From Pseudozobellia thermophila (GTDB taxonomy: Bacteria; Bacteroidota; Bacteroidia; Flavobacteriales; Flavobacteriaceae), in contig NZ_FQYU01000001.1 of the NCBI RefSeq assembly GCF_900141855.1, positions 841,402 through 905,401 on the forward strand: 64,000 nucleotides of DNA. The letters are read 5' to 3'. The notes under the pieces were generated by a model. That model was not told where the DNA came from. It worked only from the letters and a program-made list of their open reading frames with translations, and did not search any database. A program made the position numbers and the translations under genes. Shown piece after piece: positions 46,301-54,655 of the stretch. The stretch's first letter is position 1, and every line of letters begins with the position of its first letter.

Positions 46301-46717
46301 CGAGGTAGCGATGTGTATATCGGGTTTTCCGTCGTTGTTGATGTCTACCACCGATACTCCTGAACACCACTTGTCCGTTATAAGACCCGCTTCCGCGGTA
46401 ATATCCTTAAACTGCAGGTTGCCTTGGTTGAGGTATATGCGGCTGCTTACCATGTTGCCGGTAAAACAGATATCGGGCAAGCCGTCCGAGTTGAAATCGC
46501 CAATACCTACCCCGCCGCCGTTATAAATATACTCGTAGTCCAATATATTGAGAACCTCGTTCTCCGTAATCAGGTTGTTGAATTTGATATGGGTGTGGTC
46601 GCTCGAAAGTCTTTTGAACGGTGTTTTCTTTTCTTTTTCTGTATTGCACGAAATAAGAACCACGCAAAGAACGATGGCCGCAAGTTTGCCATGGATAGAA
46701 TTTAGAGAGGTGTACAT
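43352..46717 (-). CDS. FG-GAP/VCBS-repeat and UnbV (ASPIC) lipoprotein
   Basis: A large surface-type lipoprotein of 1121 residues, signal IVLCVVLISC. It contains two blocks of FG-GAP/VCBS propeller repeats, each with calcium-type turns (FNSDGLPDICF, INNDGKPDIHIA, YDQDGDLDMF, DADNDGDLDLYIAHG). Between them sits an UnbV/ASPIC domain (about 535-625, GAKAWVYSRSGLKYAEFYPH, SLYIQWPDG). The start at 46717 is chosen over 46756 because it fits the lipoprotein signal. Such proteins are frequent in Bacteroidota glycan loci and may act as glycan-binding or surface-assembly proteins, but no activity is established. It follows susD, with a terminator hairpin directly before its start. Confidence 0.85.
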   Translation of the reverse strand: MYTSLNSIHGKLAAIVLCVVLISCNTEKEKKTPFKRLSSDHTHIKFNNLITENEVLNILDYEYIYNGGGVGIGDFNSDGLPDICFTGNMVSSRIYLNQGNLQFKDITAEAGLITDKWCSGVSVVDINNDGKPDIHIATSHDLDLGHTENYFFINRTGNDGQVKFENKAEEMNLAHTSYSIQAVWLDYDQDGDLDMFLANNSKEEYPKNNPFGQKKDGSGKSTDRLFRNEGSKGDGVPVFTDVSDEAGITIEGWTLGVAVLDINHDGLSDIYVANDFLSNDILYVNNGDGTFSNRITQYFKHQSHNSMGIDIADINNDSLQDVLVLDMLPEDNLRKKTMFPEIPFDRFTTSIRMGYQPQFVRNVLQINNGPSPFSDIGYLAGVAETDWSWSPLIADFDNDGLRDIYITNGYRKDITDMDFVDFYNSMNVAGPAEEKESRLREQLKSMEGIKKSNFFFRNSGSNTFSDETKNAGLFLPSYSNGAAYADLDLDGDLDLVANNINDEALIFENRLADTQHPNSNYLRIAFEPNAENIGAKAWVYSRSGLKYAEFYPHKGYLSTFEPALHFGLGSDTQVDSLYIQWPDGRTSRYENLRANLLLKPEKQGKKTTIPTHSKGKDPVFTEVKGPNKPTYLHSENLFDDFKKWPLIFRGYSKPGPIIVSGDINGDALDDLFIGGTANNDNFLYLQDPTGGFREHSLARPSDVLPAECSGASLFDADNDGDLDLYIAHGSSENYSNMRFYQDLLYLNDGEGNFSLKEDGLPKIEYPTNTVVPFDMDQDGDLDLFVGGRLDPNNYPFSPKSYILENDGGVFTDATNELAPHLDRLGMVSDARAGDIDNDSWVDLVIVGDWMPITVLKNRNGRMEFDVSENQGLEQSHGWWNCIEMADFDKDGDLDFVVGNWGLNNPFDASVQEPLSIYAKDFDNNGTVEPIFTQYIEGREYIVHSRGTLVKQLPLLRKLTKNYEDYGKKSFPELFDTKNIDPKSIFRTYELASVYVENLGNGSFAYTPLPIEAQRAPLMDLSITDLNADGLPDILGVGNYTDTEVLTGHYDAGNGISLINPGNGTFKVLGTQESGFSVPEEARTLIDLNTADHGKLWIVGLQNDSLKTFRKTPRKEMGPILP

Positions 46718-46724
46718 AGGTCTT

Positions 46725-46757
46725 AAAAAAAAGTGCCATGACAAGGGCCATGGCACT
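46725..46757 (-). terminator. Intrinsic terminator/attenuator between susD and the FG-GAP gene
   Basis: On the minus strand a 9-bp perfect stem (46749-46757 with 46732-46740) with an 8-nt loop is followed by a run of eight T (bases 46725-46732 as A on the plus strand; the last overlaps the stem foot). It lies 42 bases after the susD stop and 7 bases before the FG-GAP start, so it probably lowers downstream expression. Confidence 0.85.
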
Positions 46758-46799
46758 AAAATTACTAAACTAACTTAAAGAAACTACCTTAATGCTGTC

Positions 46800-48329
46800 T
46801 TAGTACCCTGGATTTTGATCGGCGGTCGTAAGTGCACCGTTATTGTCGATCTCTTCTTGGGGTATGGGTAAAAGTTCAAACTTGTTCTGTGTAAAATGGG
46901 GGATAGGCTCATAGGTCAGTTTACCTTCCCTTCGCCACCTTAAAATATCCCTGTTTCTAATTTGCTCAGAGCTCAGTTCTACCCTTTTTTCATGTATTAT
47001 GGCCCTCATGACCTCGGCATCGGAGTCTACCGGGTAATTGGCGGTCGGGTATTCGGGCATGTCTACACTTGCCCTTGTCCTGACCTGGTTGAGGTATTCA
47101 ATGGCCTTTTCGTTGGTTCCGACCTCATATTCACATTCGGCCAAGTTCAACAGTACCTCGGCATAACGGATAATCCTCATATTGATACCGCCCATAAAGA
47201 AGCCGCCGGGATTAAGTTTGTACATCAGGGAGTATTTTCTCCAGCTGATCTTTTGTTCTTCCCCTTCAAAAGTGACCGTGTTGCCCTGAACGGCATCGGC
47301 TTCTAGGGTGTCTTGCCCGTTGTTAAAGGTGTCGCCTATCGAGTAAAAGCTTTTTGCAAATCGGGGATCGTCTTTGGCATCTCCTTTATTGGCCCGTTCA
47401 AATTCGTTCAGAAGGGACAGGGAAGGAATCAGGTTTCTCCATCCAATGGCCGAATATTCCTGTGTACGGACACTTTGTTCGTTTTTTCCGTTGGAATCGG
47501 AGTTCCAGTTGAAGCTTCCGATATCGGCATACCCGATTTCCAACAGCGATTCTTTGTTGTATTCCGTTTCTTCCTGAAAATTGTGGTCGTATTCGTCGAC
47601 CAAGGCGTATTCGTTCGAATCTACGATCGCCTCGAACATTTTTTTCGCGTTTTCGTAGTCTCCGTTCCACATGTAAACGCGTCCGGCCATGGCCTGGGCC
47701 GCACCTTTGGTGGGCTTTCCGGCATCGGCGGCCGATGCCACGGGAAGGTTTTCTATGGCAAATTGCAGGTCTTGCAGCGATTGGGCCAATACCTCTTGCT
47801 GGCTCGACCTTGGCAAGTTGTCTTCCAAGGTCAGGGCAGGTTGAAGGGGCATGGGAACACCTCCCCAGAGACTGGCGAGTTCAAAAAAGGCCCAGCCTCT
47901 TGCGAAATAGGCCTCGGCCAGTAATCGGTTCTTGTCACTGGTAGGGATATCGGCATCCTGTCCAAAACTTATGGTCGCATTTGCCCTGTGTATGGTGGTA
48001 TACCAACCTTCCCAGTTTTGATCGGCCACACTGTTCGATGGACCGTTGGTGCCAATGAGCAATTGGTTTCTCGGGGCCTCCAATTGACCGCCCCCCGACT
48101 GGTTGTCGTCGCTTCTAAGGTCGTGCAAGAACCAATATTCACGACCTATCAGGTTACTGCCCTGTATGGCGGCGAAAATTCCCGAAATACTGGTTTCCAA
48201 CTGTTCTGCGTCACTATAAAAGTCCGAGGTCTGGGTTATATTAGGGTTCGAGGTATTCAAGTCTTCCGTATTACACGACTGCGAGACGAAAATGAGCCCT
48301 ACTATGAGTAAGCTATATAATCTTTTCAT
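46800..48329 (-). CDS. SusD/RagB-family lipoprotein (xylan locus)
   Basis: Glycan-binding lid of the second Sus pair, 509 residues. The lipoprotein signal is LLIVGLIFVSQSC (Cys19). Family segments include FYSDAEQLETSISGIFAAIQG, LLAEAYFARGWAFFELASLWGG, AAQAMAGRVYMWNGDYENAKK, RYAEVLLNLAECEYEVG and IIHEKRVELSSEQIRNRDILRW. It lies 23 bases downstream of susC. Ligand assignment to xylo-oligosaccharides follows from GH10, GH67 and GH43 nearby. Its sequence is clearly different from the SusD at 271-1926. Confidence 0.95.
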   Translation of the reverse strand: MKRLYSLLIVGLIFVSQSCNTEDLNTSNPNITQTSDFYSDAEQLETSISGIFAAIQGSNLIGREYWFLHDLRSDDNQSGGGQLEAPRNQLLIGTNGPSNSVADQNWEGWYTTIHRANATISFGQDADIPTSDKNRLLAEAYFARGWAFFELASLWGGVPMPLQPALTLEDNLPRSSQQEVLAQSLQDLQFAIENLPVASAADAGKPTKGAAQAMAGRVYMWNGDYENAKKMFEAIVDSNEYALVDEYDHNFQEETEYNKESLLEIGYADIGSFNWNSDSNGKNEQSVRTQEYSAIGWRNLIPSLSLLNEFERANKGDAKDDPRFAKSFYSIGDTFNNGQDTLEADAVQGNTVTFEGEEQKISWRKYSLMYKLNPGGFFMGGINMRIIRYAEVLLNLAECEYEVGTNEKAIEYLNQVRTRASVDMPEYPTANYPVDSDAEVMRAIIHEKRVELSSEQIRNRDILRWRREGKLTYEPIPHFTQNKFELLPIPQEEIDNNGALTTADQNPGY

Positions 48330-48352
48330 GTCAATATTGTTATTGTGTTTTG

Positions 48353-51300
48353 TTAAAATCCTAATTGAATACCAGCAAGTATAGTTCTTGGCCTGGGGTA
48401 TTGACCGTAATCTACGCCCAAGGTCAAGGTGTTGTTGTTTCTGGTCCCGATTTCCGGGTCATAACCATCGTATTTGGTAAAGGTCAACAGGTTGGTGGCC
48501 GAAAAATAAATTTGGGCCTTTTTGACCGTATTCTTACCAAATAGGTCGAGGTTGTCCACTGGAATGTTATACCCGATCTTTAGGTTCTGAAGCCTGAGGT
48601 AAGACCCGTCTTCAATAAATCGATCGGAAGTCCGGGTGTTTTTGTTGGGATCTCCGTTGACCATTCTAGGTATATCGGTGTCGGTATTGGTGGGGGTCCA
48701 GGCATCCAAAACGGCCACGTCGGAATTAAAGAGCCGCAAGCCCCCCTGTCGGGTTACTTGTAGGGCGTTGTATATATCGTTGCCCTGTACACCGCTCCAG
48801 AACATCGAGCCGAAAAAGTTTTTGTACTCCGCCTCGAAATTCAGGCCATAGGTAAAGTCGGGAATAAAGCTACCGATAACCTCACGGTCGTTGTCGGTAA
48901 TCTCGAAGTCGCCGTCGAGGTCCTTAAAAATCAGGTCGCCCGGCGCGGCATTCGATTGGTAGCTGGTGCTGGGGTCGCCGTCGAGCGCATCGTATTGGGC
49001 AATTTCTGCCTCGCTTTGAAAGATACCGTCGACCCGCCACCCGTAAAAGGATTGAATGGGATCGCCAACGGCCGTTCTGGTGATATCGGTACCTCCGAAA
49101 TCTTGGTTGGCCCCGGCAAAGATAGTGGCCCCGGGCGTCGAAAGCGCCGAAATATTGTTGCGGTACATACTAATGTTGGCCGCAATGTTCCATTGAAATT
49201 CACGGTCAGGATTGTTATAGTACACTCCTTGGAACTCGAGCCCCCAGTTTTCCATGGCCCCGAGATTGGCCACCGTAGATTGGGTGAAGCCCAAGGAAGG
49301 GATATTGGGAGCCTGTAGAATTAGGTTGTCCGTGCTCCTTTCGTACCATTCGGCCGAAAACTGTAATCTGTTGTTGTACAGTCCGACATCGAGCCCAACA
49401 TTGGTCATTTCGGTAATTTCCCATTCCAAAAGCGGGTTGGCCAATTGGTCGTAGTAGGTACCCGTGGCCTCGGTATTGCCCCAGATGTAGGTGGTATTCG
49501 ACTGAATACCGGCCTGACTGGCGTACGAACTCACCCCTTCGAAACCTACTTGGCCCCAACTTGCCCTTATTTTTAATTCGGAAAGCTTGGTCAAGCCCGA
49601 CATAAAGGGTTCTTCGGCAATGTTCCAACCCGCCGATACCCCTGGGAAGGTACCCCATTTATAACCATCGGCAAATTTAGAGGAACCATCCCGCCTGATG
49701 GAGGCGCTCAATAGATAACGGCCGGCATAGTCGTAGTTTACCCTTGTCAGAAAAGAGTAGAGGGTGTCTTCGTTAAGACTGCCGGAGGTAATGGTCGCAT
49801 TGTCGGCCCCTCCCAAGACAACGATGTCGTTTGACGATCGTTCGCCCTGCACTCCTAAGGCGGTAATTTTGTTGTCTTGCCGTTCGGCGACGGCAACGGC
49901 ATCCAAATTGTGGTCGCCGAAAGATTTGTTGAAGTTCAATTGGTTGGAGAAGTAGTTGCCGCTAAAGGTCGTGTTCGTTTCACTTATGTCGGCAGTGGTA
50001 TTGCCCGCGAAACCATCAAAATAGATGGGAAAGATCTGTTTTGCCGTGTCTTGTCTCCAGTCGACTCCCGCCGTAAACCTATAGCTAAGCGATTCGGAAA
50101 AGTTCAATTGGGCGTAGGCCGTACCGAAAATCCGTACGCCCCGGTTGGTGCTTTGGTCCAAGAGGGCCTGTTTTAAGGGGTTTACGGGGTCGGTACCGTC
50201 CGAACCATCGGGAGCCCTGTACCCACCGGGAAGGGTCGGGTCGTAAATAGGAATGTAGGGGATGCTTCGAATAAGGTTTTGGATGGGAGTCCTTCCTCCG
50301 GGATCTTGCTCGTTTTTTCTATAGGCCGTAGATACCGTTAAGGTCTGCCCCAGTTCGAGTCCCCGCCCGATCTGATGGTCGGAGTTCAGGCGAAGATTGT
50401 ATCTGTCGTACTGCGTGCCGACCACAATACCCTCTTGTTTGAAGTACCCGAACGAACCGTAGATCTGTGATTTCTCAGAACCGCCCCTTACGCTGAGGTG
50501 ATGCTGGTTGGTGATGCCGGTCTTAAAAAAGGCATCTTGGTAGTCGACGTCGGTTTGTGCATACGTTTGGCTGGCACCTGCATAAACGGGCTCGTTCATG
50601 TTCGACCAACGGGAAGGGAAGGCCGCATCGCCATTGGTCAACAGCATTCTACCGAATTCGAGGTATTCTTCCCTATTTAATAGGTCTAAGCGTTTGGTAT
50701 CTTGTGCGAACCCGGAATAACCGTGGTAATTGACTTCCAAATCTCCTGTTGCCCGACCTTTTTTGGTGGTAACTATTACTACACCGTTTGCGGCACGTGA
50801 ACCATAAATGGCCGCTGCACTTGCATCCTTTAAAACTGAAATGGACAGGATGTCGTTGTTGTCGAAATCCGAAAGGCTTCCCACCGGGTAGCCGTCTACC
50901 ACATATAATGGGTTCGGTGAAAAAGTGATGGACCCGATACCCCTGATCCGTACAATGGGGTCGCTTCCGGGCGAACCGTTATTGGTGATCTGTACCCCGG
51001 GCATTCGGCCTTGAATGGCCTCGGTGAACCCTGCCACGGGCAGTGCGGTTATTTCTTCGGTCGTTACGGTCGAAACGGCCCCCGTAACGGCTTCCTTCTT
51101 TTGTGCACCATAACCGACTACCACAACTTCATCGAGCTGTGCTGTATCTTCCAATAAGGTTACATTAATGGTGCTCCTGCCATTTACGGCCACCTGTTGG
51201 GTAACATAGCCGATATAGCTAAATGTTAAGGTCGCTCCCGACGCTACGTCCGATATGGTGTAGTTTCCATCAAAATCGGTTTGGGTACCGTTGGTCGTCC

Positions 51301-51439
51301 CGGCGACCACTACCGCGGTTCCTGGTAATGGAACGCCCGATTCATCTGACACCACACCGCTCACGGTTAAACTTTGGGAATAGGACAAGTGTCCCAGCAT
51401 TGCGAGTAGCGCAACGCACATTAATCTAAGTTTGTTCAT
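48353..51439 (-). CDS. SusC-like TonB-dependent receptor (xylan locus)
   Basis: Outer-membrane importer of 1028 residues. Parts in order: signal (ALLAMLGHLSYSQ), CarboxypepD_reg-like domain (about 22-105, SGVVSDESGVPLPGTAVVV), the SusC junction VVVGYGAQKKEAVTGAVSTV, plug domain (GRMPGVQITNNGSPGSDP, LKDASAAAIYGSRAANGVVIV) and a 22-strand-type barrel ending in TILAGIQLGF. It is full length for the family. It should bring xylo-oligosaccharides into the periplasm with the SusD encoded just downstream. A -7 element at 51501-51508 gives a leader near 55 bases. Confidence 0.96.
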   Translation of the reverse strand: MNKLRLMCVALLAMLGHLSYSQSLTVSGVVSDESGVPLPGTAVVVAGTTNGTQTDFDGNYTISDVASGATLTFSYIGYVTQQVAVNGRSTINVTLLEDTAQLDEVVVVGYGAQKKEAVTGAVSTVTTEEITALPVAGFTEAIQGRMPGVQITNNGSPGSDPIVRIRGIGSITFSPNPLYVVDGYPVGSLSDFDNNDILSISVLKDASAAAIYGSRAANGVVIVTTKKGRATGDLEVNYHGYSGFAQDTKRLDLLNREEYLEFGRMLLTNGDAAFPSRWSNMNEPVYAGASQTYAQTDVDYQDAFFKTGITNQHHLSVRGGSEKSQIYGSFGYFKQEGIVVGTQYDRYNLRLNSDHQIGRGLELGQTLTVSTAYRKNEQDPGGRTPIQNLIRSIPYIPIYDPTLPGGYRAPDGSDGTDPVNPLKQALLDQSTNRGVRIFGTAYAQLNFSESLSYRFTAGVDWRQDTAKQIFPIYFDGFAGNTTADISETNTTFSGNYFSNQLNFNKSFGDHNLDAVAVAERQDNKITALGVQGERSSNDIVVLGGADNATITSGSLNEDTLYSFLTRVNYDYAGRYLLSASIRRDGSSKFADGYKWGTFPGVSAGWNIAEEPFMSGLTKLSELKIRASWGQVGFEGVSSYASQAGIQSNTTYIWGNTEATGTYYDQLANPLLEWEITEMTNVGLDVGLYNNRLQFSAEWYERSTDNLILQAPNIPSLGFTQSTVANLGAMENWGLEFQGVYYNNPDREFQWNIAANISMYRNNISALSTPGATIFAGANQDFGGTDITRTAVGDPIQSFYGWRVDGIFQSEAEIAQYDALDGDPSTSYQSNAAPGDLIFKDLDGDFEITDNDREVIGSFIPDFTYGLNFEAEYKNFFGSMFWSGVQGNDIYNALQVTRQGGLRLFNSDVAVLDAWTPTNTDTDIPRMVNGDPNKNTRTSDRFIEDGSYLRLQNLKIGYNIPVDNLDLFGKNTVKKAQIYFSATNLLTFTKYDGYDPEIGTRNNNTLTLGVDYGQYPRPRTILAGIQLGF

Positions 51440-51919
51440 GTTGTTGAGTTTAAGTTTTAAGTTTGAATTGCTAATAAAAAGTTAAATCACAATTCTTTAA
51501 CAAATATATTTTCGGACTCGCCTTTTGAATAAAACATCTGAAGCGTAAGCTGATACATTTGTTGCATGACTGGATATAATAGTATATTTATGTTGTGTAT
51601 TTTGGGAATATGGCAAAGGTTTGCCGTATAAGATGGCAGATTGACAACGTTGGTCGGGGCTTTGTTGGATCGAAGCCGTTTGTACTTAAAAGACGGGTTG
51701 GGTTGACTGTAGAAGTAATGGGTTAGGGCTTAAATGATCGTATTTTTTTATCGGTTGGTTAGGCGGCCAACAGGATGGTTTCCCCAAAAAGTCCATTACA
51801 AGGTATCGGGCAGTCTGTATTTTACCGACTTTTTTCTTTTGATGCTTATTTTTGAAATGGCTTTTCTACGGGGCGATATGTTTATCTTCGTAGAATCGAT
51901 GCTATAAACACATTTAGGT
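51440..51919. other. Divergent intergenic region, susC / short-chain dehydrogenase
   Basis: 480 bases between divergent genes. On the minus side it holds the likely susC promoter at 51501-51508. On the plus side TATTTTTG at 51847-51854 matches the -7 element for the dehydrogenase gene, without a correctly spaced -33. No RNA gene or small protein is convincing. Confidence 0.4.
51501..51508 (-). promoter_or_regulatory. Candidate -7 element for susCD
   Basis: Read on the minus strand it is TATATTTG, an exact TAnnTTTG match 62 bases before the susC ATG. No exact TTG lies 19 bases upstream, so this is a partial match typical of an activator-dependent promoter, here presumably HTCS-dependent. Confidence 0.38.
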
Positions 51920-52687
51920 ATGAACATTGACAACAAGACCTTCCTCGTTACGGGAGGGGCCTCCGGTCTGGGCTTGGCCACGGCCAAAACCATTTTGGAG
52001 CATGGGGGCAAGGCCATACTCGCCGATATTAATGAAGAAATAGGGGCCAATGTCGAAAAGGAACTGGGTAAAAATGCCCTTTTTTTAAAGACCGATGTTA
52101 CCGACGAGGGCGATGTAAAACGGAGTATCGCCGAGGGGGTATCGCGATTCGGGGCGCTTCACGGTGCCGTCAACTGTGCCGGTATTAGCCCTGGGGAACG
52201 TATTTTGGGTAAAAATGGGGTACATAGGCTATCTACCTTTACCAAGGTGGTTCAAATTAATCTGATAGGCACCTTTAATGTTATGCGCTTGGCTGCGGAG
52301 GCCATACAGAACAACGAACCGGGAGAAAGCGGGGAAAGGGGCATTATTATCAATACGGCCTCGGTAGCCGCCTACGAGGGGCAAATTGGGCAGGCGGCCT
52401 ATTCCGCTTCAAAAGGGGGTATTATCTCGATGATGTTGCCCGCGGCCCGGGAGTTGGCCCGATTTGGTATTCGGGTAATGACCATTGCCCCCGGTACTTT
52501 TGAGACTCCGCTCCTAATGGGTTTTTCCGAAGAGGTAAAGGCTTCCTTGGGCGAACAGGTTCCCTTTCCATCCCGCCTTGGAAGACCCGAAGAGTTTGCA
52601 GGTTTGGTAAGGCATATAATAGAAAACCAAATGTTGAACGGTGAAGTAATTCGCTTGGATGGGGCCATACGGATGGCCGCGAAATAA
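51920..52687 (+). CDS. Short-chain dehydrogenase (3-hydroxyacyl-CoA dehydrogenase type 2-like)
   Basis: Cytoplasmic NAD(P)-dependent oxidoreductase of 255 residues with an SDR fold: cofactor loop [10 protein letters not shown], adenine-pocket Asp in AILADINEE (NAD preference), NCAGISPG, and the catalytic Tyr-Lys pair in AAYSASKGG with Ser in [11 protein letters not shown]. The pattern [12 protein letters not shown] and the C-terminal [12 protein letters not shown] fit the HSD17B10-like branch, which oxidises 3-hydroxyacyl-CoA. The next gene, 11 bases away, is a feruloyl-CoA-synthetase-like ligase, so it may oxidise a hydroxyacyl-CoA made from a hydroxycinnamate. This role is inferred. Confidence 0.85.
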   Translation: MNIDNKTFLVTGGASGLGLATAKTILEHGGKAILADINEEIGANVEKELGKNALFLKTDVTDEGDVKRSIAEGVSRFGALHGAVNCAGISPGERILGKNGVHRLSTFTKVVQINLIGTFNVMRLAAEAIQNNEPGESGERGIIINTASVAAYEGQIGQAAYSASKGGIISMMLPAARELARFGIRVMTIAPGTFETPLLMGFSEEVKASLGEQVPFPSRLGRPEEFAGLVRHIIENQMLNGEVIRLDGAIRMAAK

Positions 52688-52698
52688 ATTGACCATTA

Positions 52699-54549
52699 GT
52701 GATTAGGCAAGACACTCCCTATTTAGAGGTTCCCACGATACCCATTAAAATCAAGAAAGAGGTTCGGGAAGACGGCAATATTCTTATTTGGTCCGACATC
52801 GACCTGGAAGAATACCCCGAAAAGGCTACGGACCGACTGAAATACTGGGCCGGGGCCGAACCGCAACGCACCTTTATCGCACAGCGCGATCACAACGGTG
52901 CATGGCGTAGTTTTGGTTATGGGGAGGTCTATAAAAAAATACAGCATATTGGGCAGTACCTTCTTGATAATGCGGCCTACCACGACGGTCCTGTGGTCGT
53001 ACTTTCGGGCAATAGCTGGCAACATGCGCTTTTGGCCTTGGCCGCCATGCATGTCGGTGTTCCCTATAGTGCCATTAGTCCGGCTTATTCCCTTAAATCG
53101 AAGGATTTTAAACGGTTGGTGCATTGTATCGGCCTTCTGAACCCCGGATTGGTTTTCGTTCAAGACGGCAGGTTGTATGAAAAGGCTCTTGGGGCATTGC
53201 CTGTTCCGGCTCCGGTGGTAGTGGCTGAAAACCCTTTGAATGGCGCAATCTCCTTTGACGAACTTATGGAGGCGGAACCTACCGATGCGGTGTCCGGGGC
53301 CCATGCCCGTATACACCGAGATACGGTCGCCAAAATTCTATTTACCTCGGGTTCTACCGGTTGGCCCAAAGGGGTAATCAATACCCACGGCAATTTGATG
53401 TGCAACCTGCAGCAAATAACACAAACCTATCCCTTTGTGGCCAATGGCGGATTGACATTGGTCGATTGGCTTCCGTGGAGCCACACCTTTGGGGGAAACC
53501 ATAATTTCGGGCTCACCTATTACAATGGCGGCACCTTCTACATCGATGAGGGCAATCCTACGGTCGAAGGTTTTGCAACCACCGTAGAAAATTTAAAGGA
53601 TATTGCGCCGACCGTTTACTTTAATGTACCCAAGGGGTTTGAAGAGCTGGTCGTCCATTTAAAGAACGATGAGGCTTTGTGCCGTACCTTTTTCAGTAGG
53701 TTGAAAATGCTTTTTTTCGGAGGGGCCAGTCTGTCACAGCACGTGCGCGACGATTTGGACCGACTTGCCCTCCGAACGGTGGGATATCGCATTTTGATAT
53801 CTTCCGGCTACGGAATGACCGAGGCCTGCCCCTCGACCATGTTCAATACCCGCTATGATCAACGTTCGGGCAACCTTGGGGTACCGGTACCGGGGATCGT
53901 GTCAAAACTGGTCGCTTTCGGCGACGACTCCTATGAGGTGAGGTTCAAGGGACCCAACCTCACCCCCGGTTATTGGAAGGATGACGAGCAAACCGCCAAT
54001 GCCTTTGACGACCAAGGCTTTTTTAAGAGCGGGGATGCGCTCAAGTTCGCCGATGAAAACGACCCCGGGGCAGGAATGGTCTATGACGGCCGTATTACCG
54101 AAAATTTTAAGCTGAACTCGGGTACGTGGGTCAATGTGGGAATCTTAAAAAGCAAACTGATCGCCGCTGGAAACGGACTTATCAAAGATGCCGTTCTTAC
54201 AGGTCATGATAGGGACTTTGTGGGGGCCATCCTTTTTCTTGAACTTTCCAATTGTGCCTCCTTTGCCAAAATGCCGGGCGCTGACTTTAAAACGATCATA
54301 AGATCTGAAAAAATCATAAGGGCCATTGAGAACATAGTACAAGATCTAAGCGAGACCGGTACAGGGGCCTCTACCGTTATAAGACGGGCGACCATTGCCG
54401 ATTTTAATCCCAGTGTAAAAAAGGGGGAACTAACCGACAAGGGCTCGATCAACCAAAGAGCCGTACTTACCTATAGGAAGAAGGTGGTGGAAAGCTTGTA
54501 CAAAGTAGATAAACCTCCTACGGTTATAGAGATAAGCATCGGGCGTTAA
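52699..54549 (+). CDS. Feruloyl-CoA synthetase-like acyl-CoA ligase
   Basis: Activates an aromatic or other carboxylic acid with ATP and CoA. The 616-residue product has the adenylate-forming motif FTSGSTGWPKGVINTH, the SWQHALLALAAMHVGVPY region, SSGYGMTEACPS, the Asp of FKSGDALKFAD and YDGRITENFKLNSGTWVN. The truncated C-terminal domain and the overall segments match feruloyl-CoA synthases rather than acetyl- or long-chain ligases. Translation starts at GTG (52699), 11 bases after the dehydrogenase; no earlier in-frame start is available. Ferulate esterified to xylan could be the source of substrate. No enoyl-CoA hydratase/aldolase gene lies in this window, so the pathway would be completed elsewhere. 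Confidence 0.82.
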   Translation: MIRQDTPYLEVPTIPIKIKKEVREDGNILIWSDIDLEEYPEKATDRLKYWAGAEPQRTFIAQRDHNGAWRSFGYGEVYKKIQHIGQYLLDNAAYHDGPVVVLSGNSWQHALLALAAMHVGVPYSAISPAYSLKSKDFKRLVHCIGLLNPGLVFVQDGRLYEKALGALPVPAPVVVAENPLNGAISFDELMEAEPTDAVSGAHARIHRDTVAKILFTSGSTGWPKGVINTHGNLMCNLQQITQTYPFVANGGLTLVDWLPWSHTFGGNHNFGLTYYNGGTFYIDEGNPTVEGFATTVENLKDIAPTVYFNVPKGFEELVVHLKNDEALCRTFFSRLKMLFFGGASLSQHVRDDLDRLALRTVGYRILISSGYGMTEACPSTMFNTRYDQRSGNLGVPVPGIVSKLVAFGDDSYEVRFKGPNLTPGYWKDDEQTANAFDDQGFFKSGDALKFADENDPGAGMVYDGRITENFKLNSGTWVNVGILKSKLIAAGNGLIKDAVLTGHDRDFVGAILFLELSNCASFAKMPGADFKTIIRSEKIIRAIENIVQDLSETGTGASTVIRRATIADFNPSVKKGELTDKGSINQRAVLTYRKKVVESLYKVDKPPTVIEISIGR

Positions 54550-54655
54550 ACAAAGGGGTGTCGTTTTGATTCCCGGTTTTTTTCCAATCGATGCTTACGA
54601 TAGGGCTTTGCAGAGGTATTTGTTCGGTTCAAAAAAGGATGGGGCCGGTTAAATA

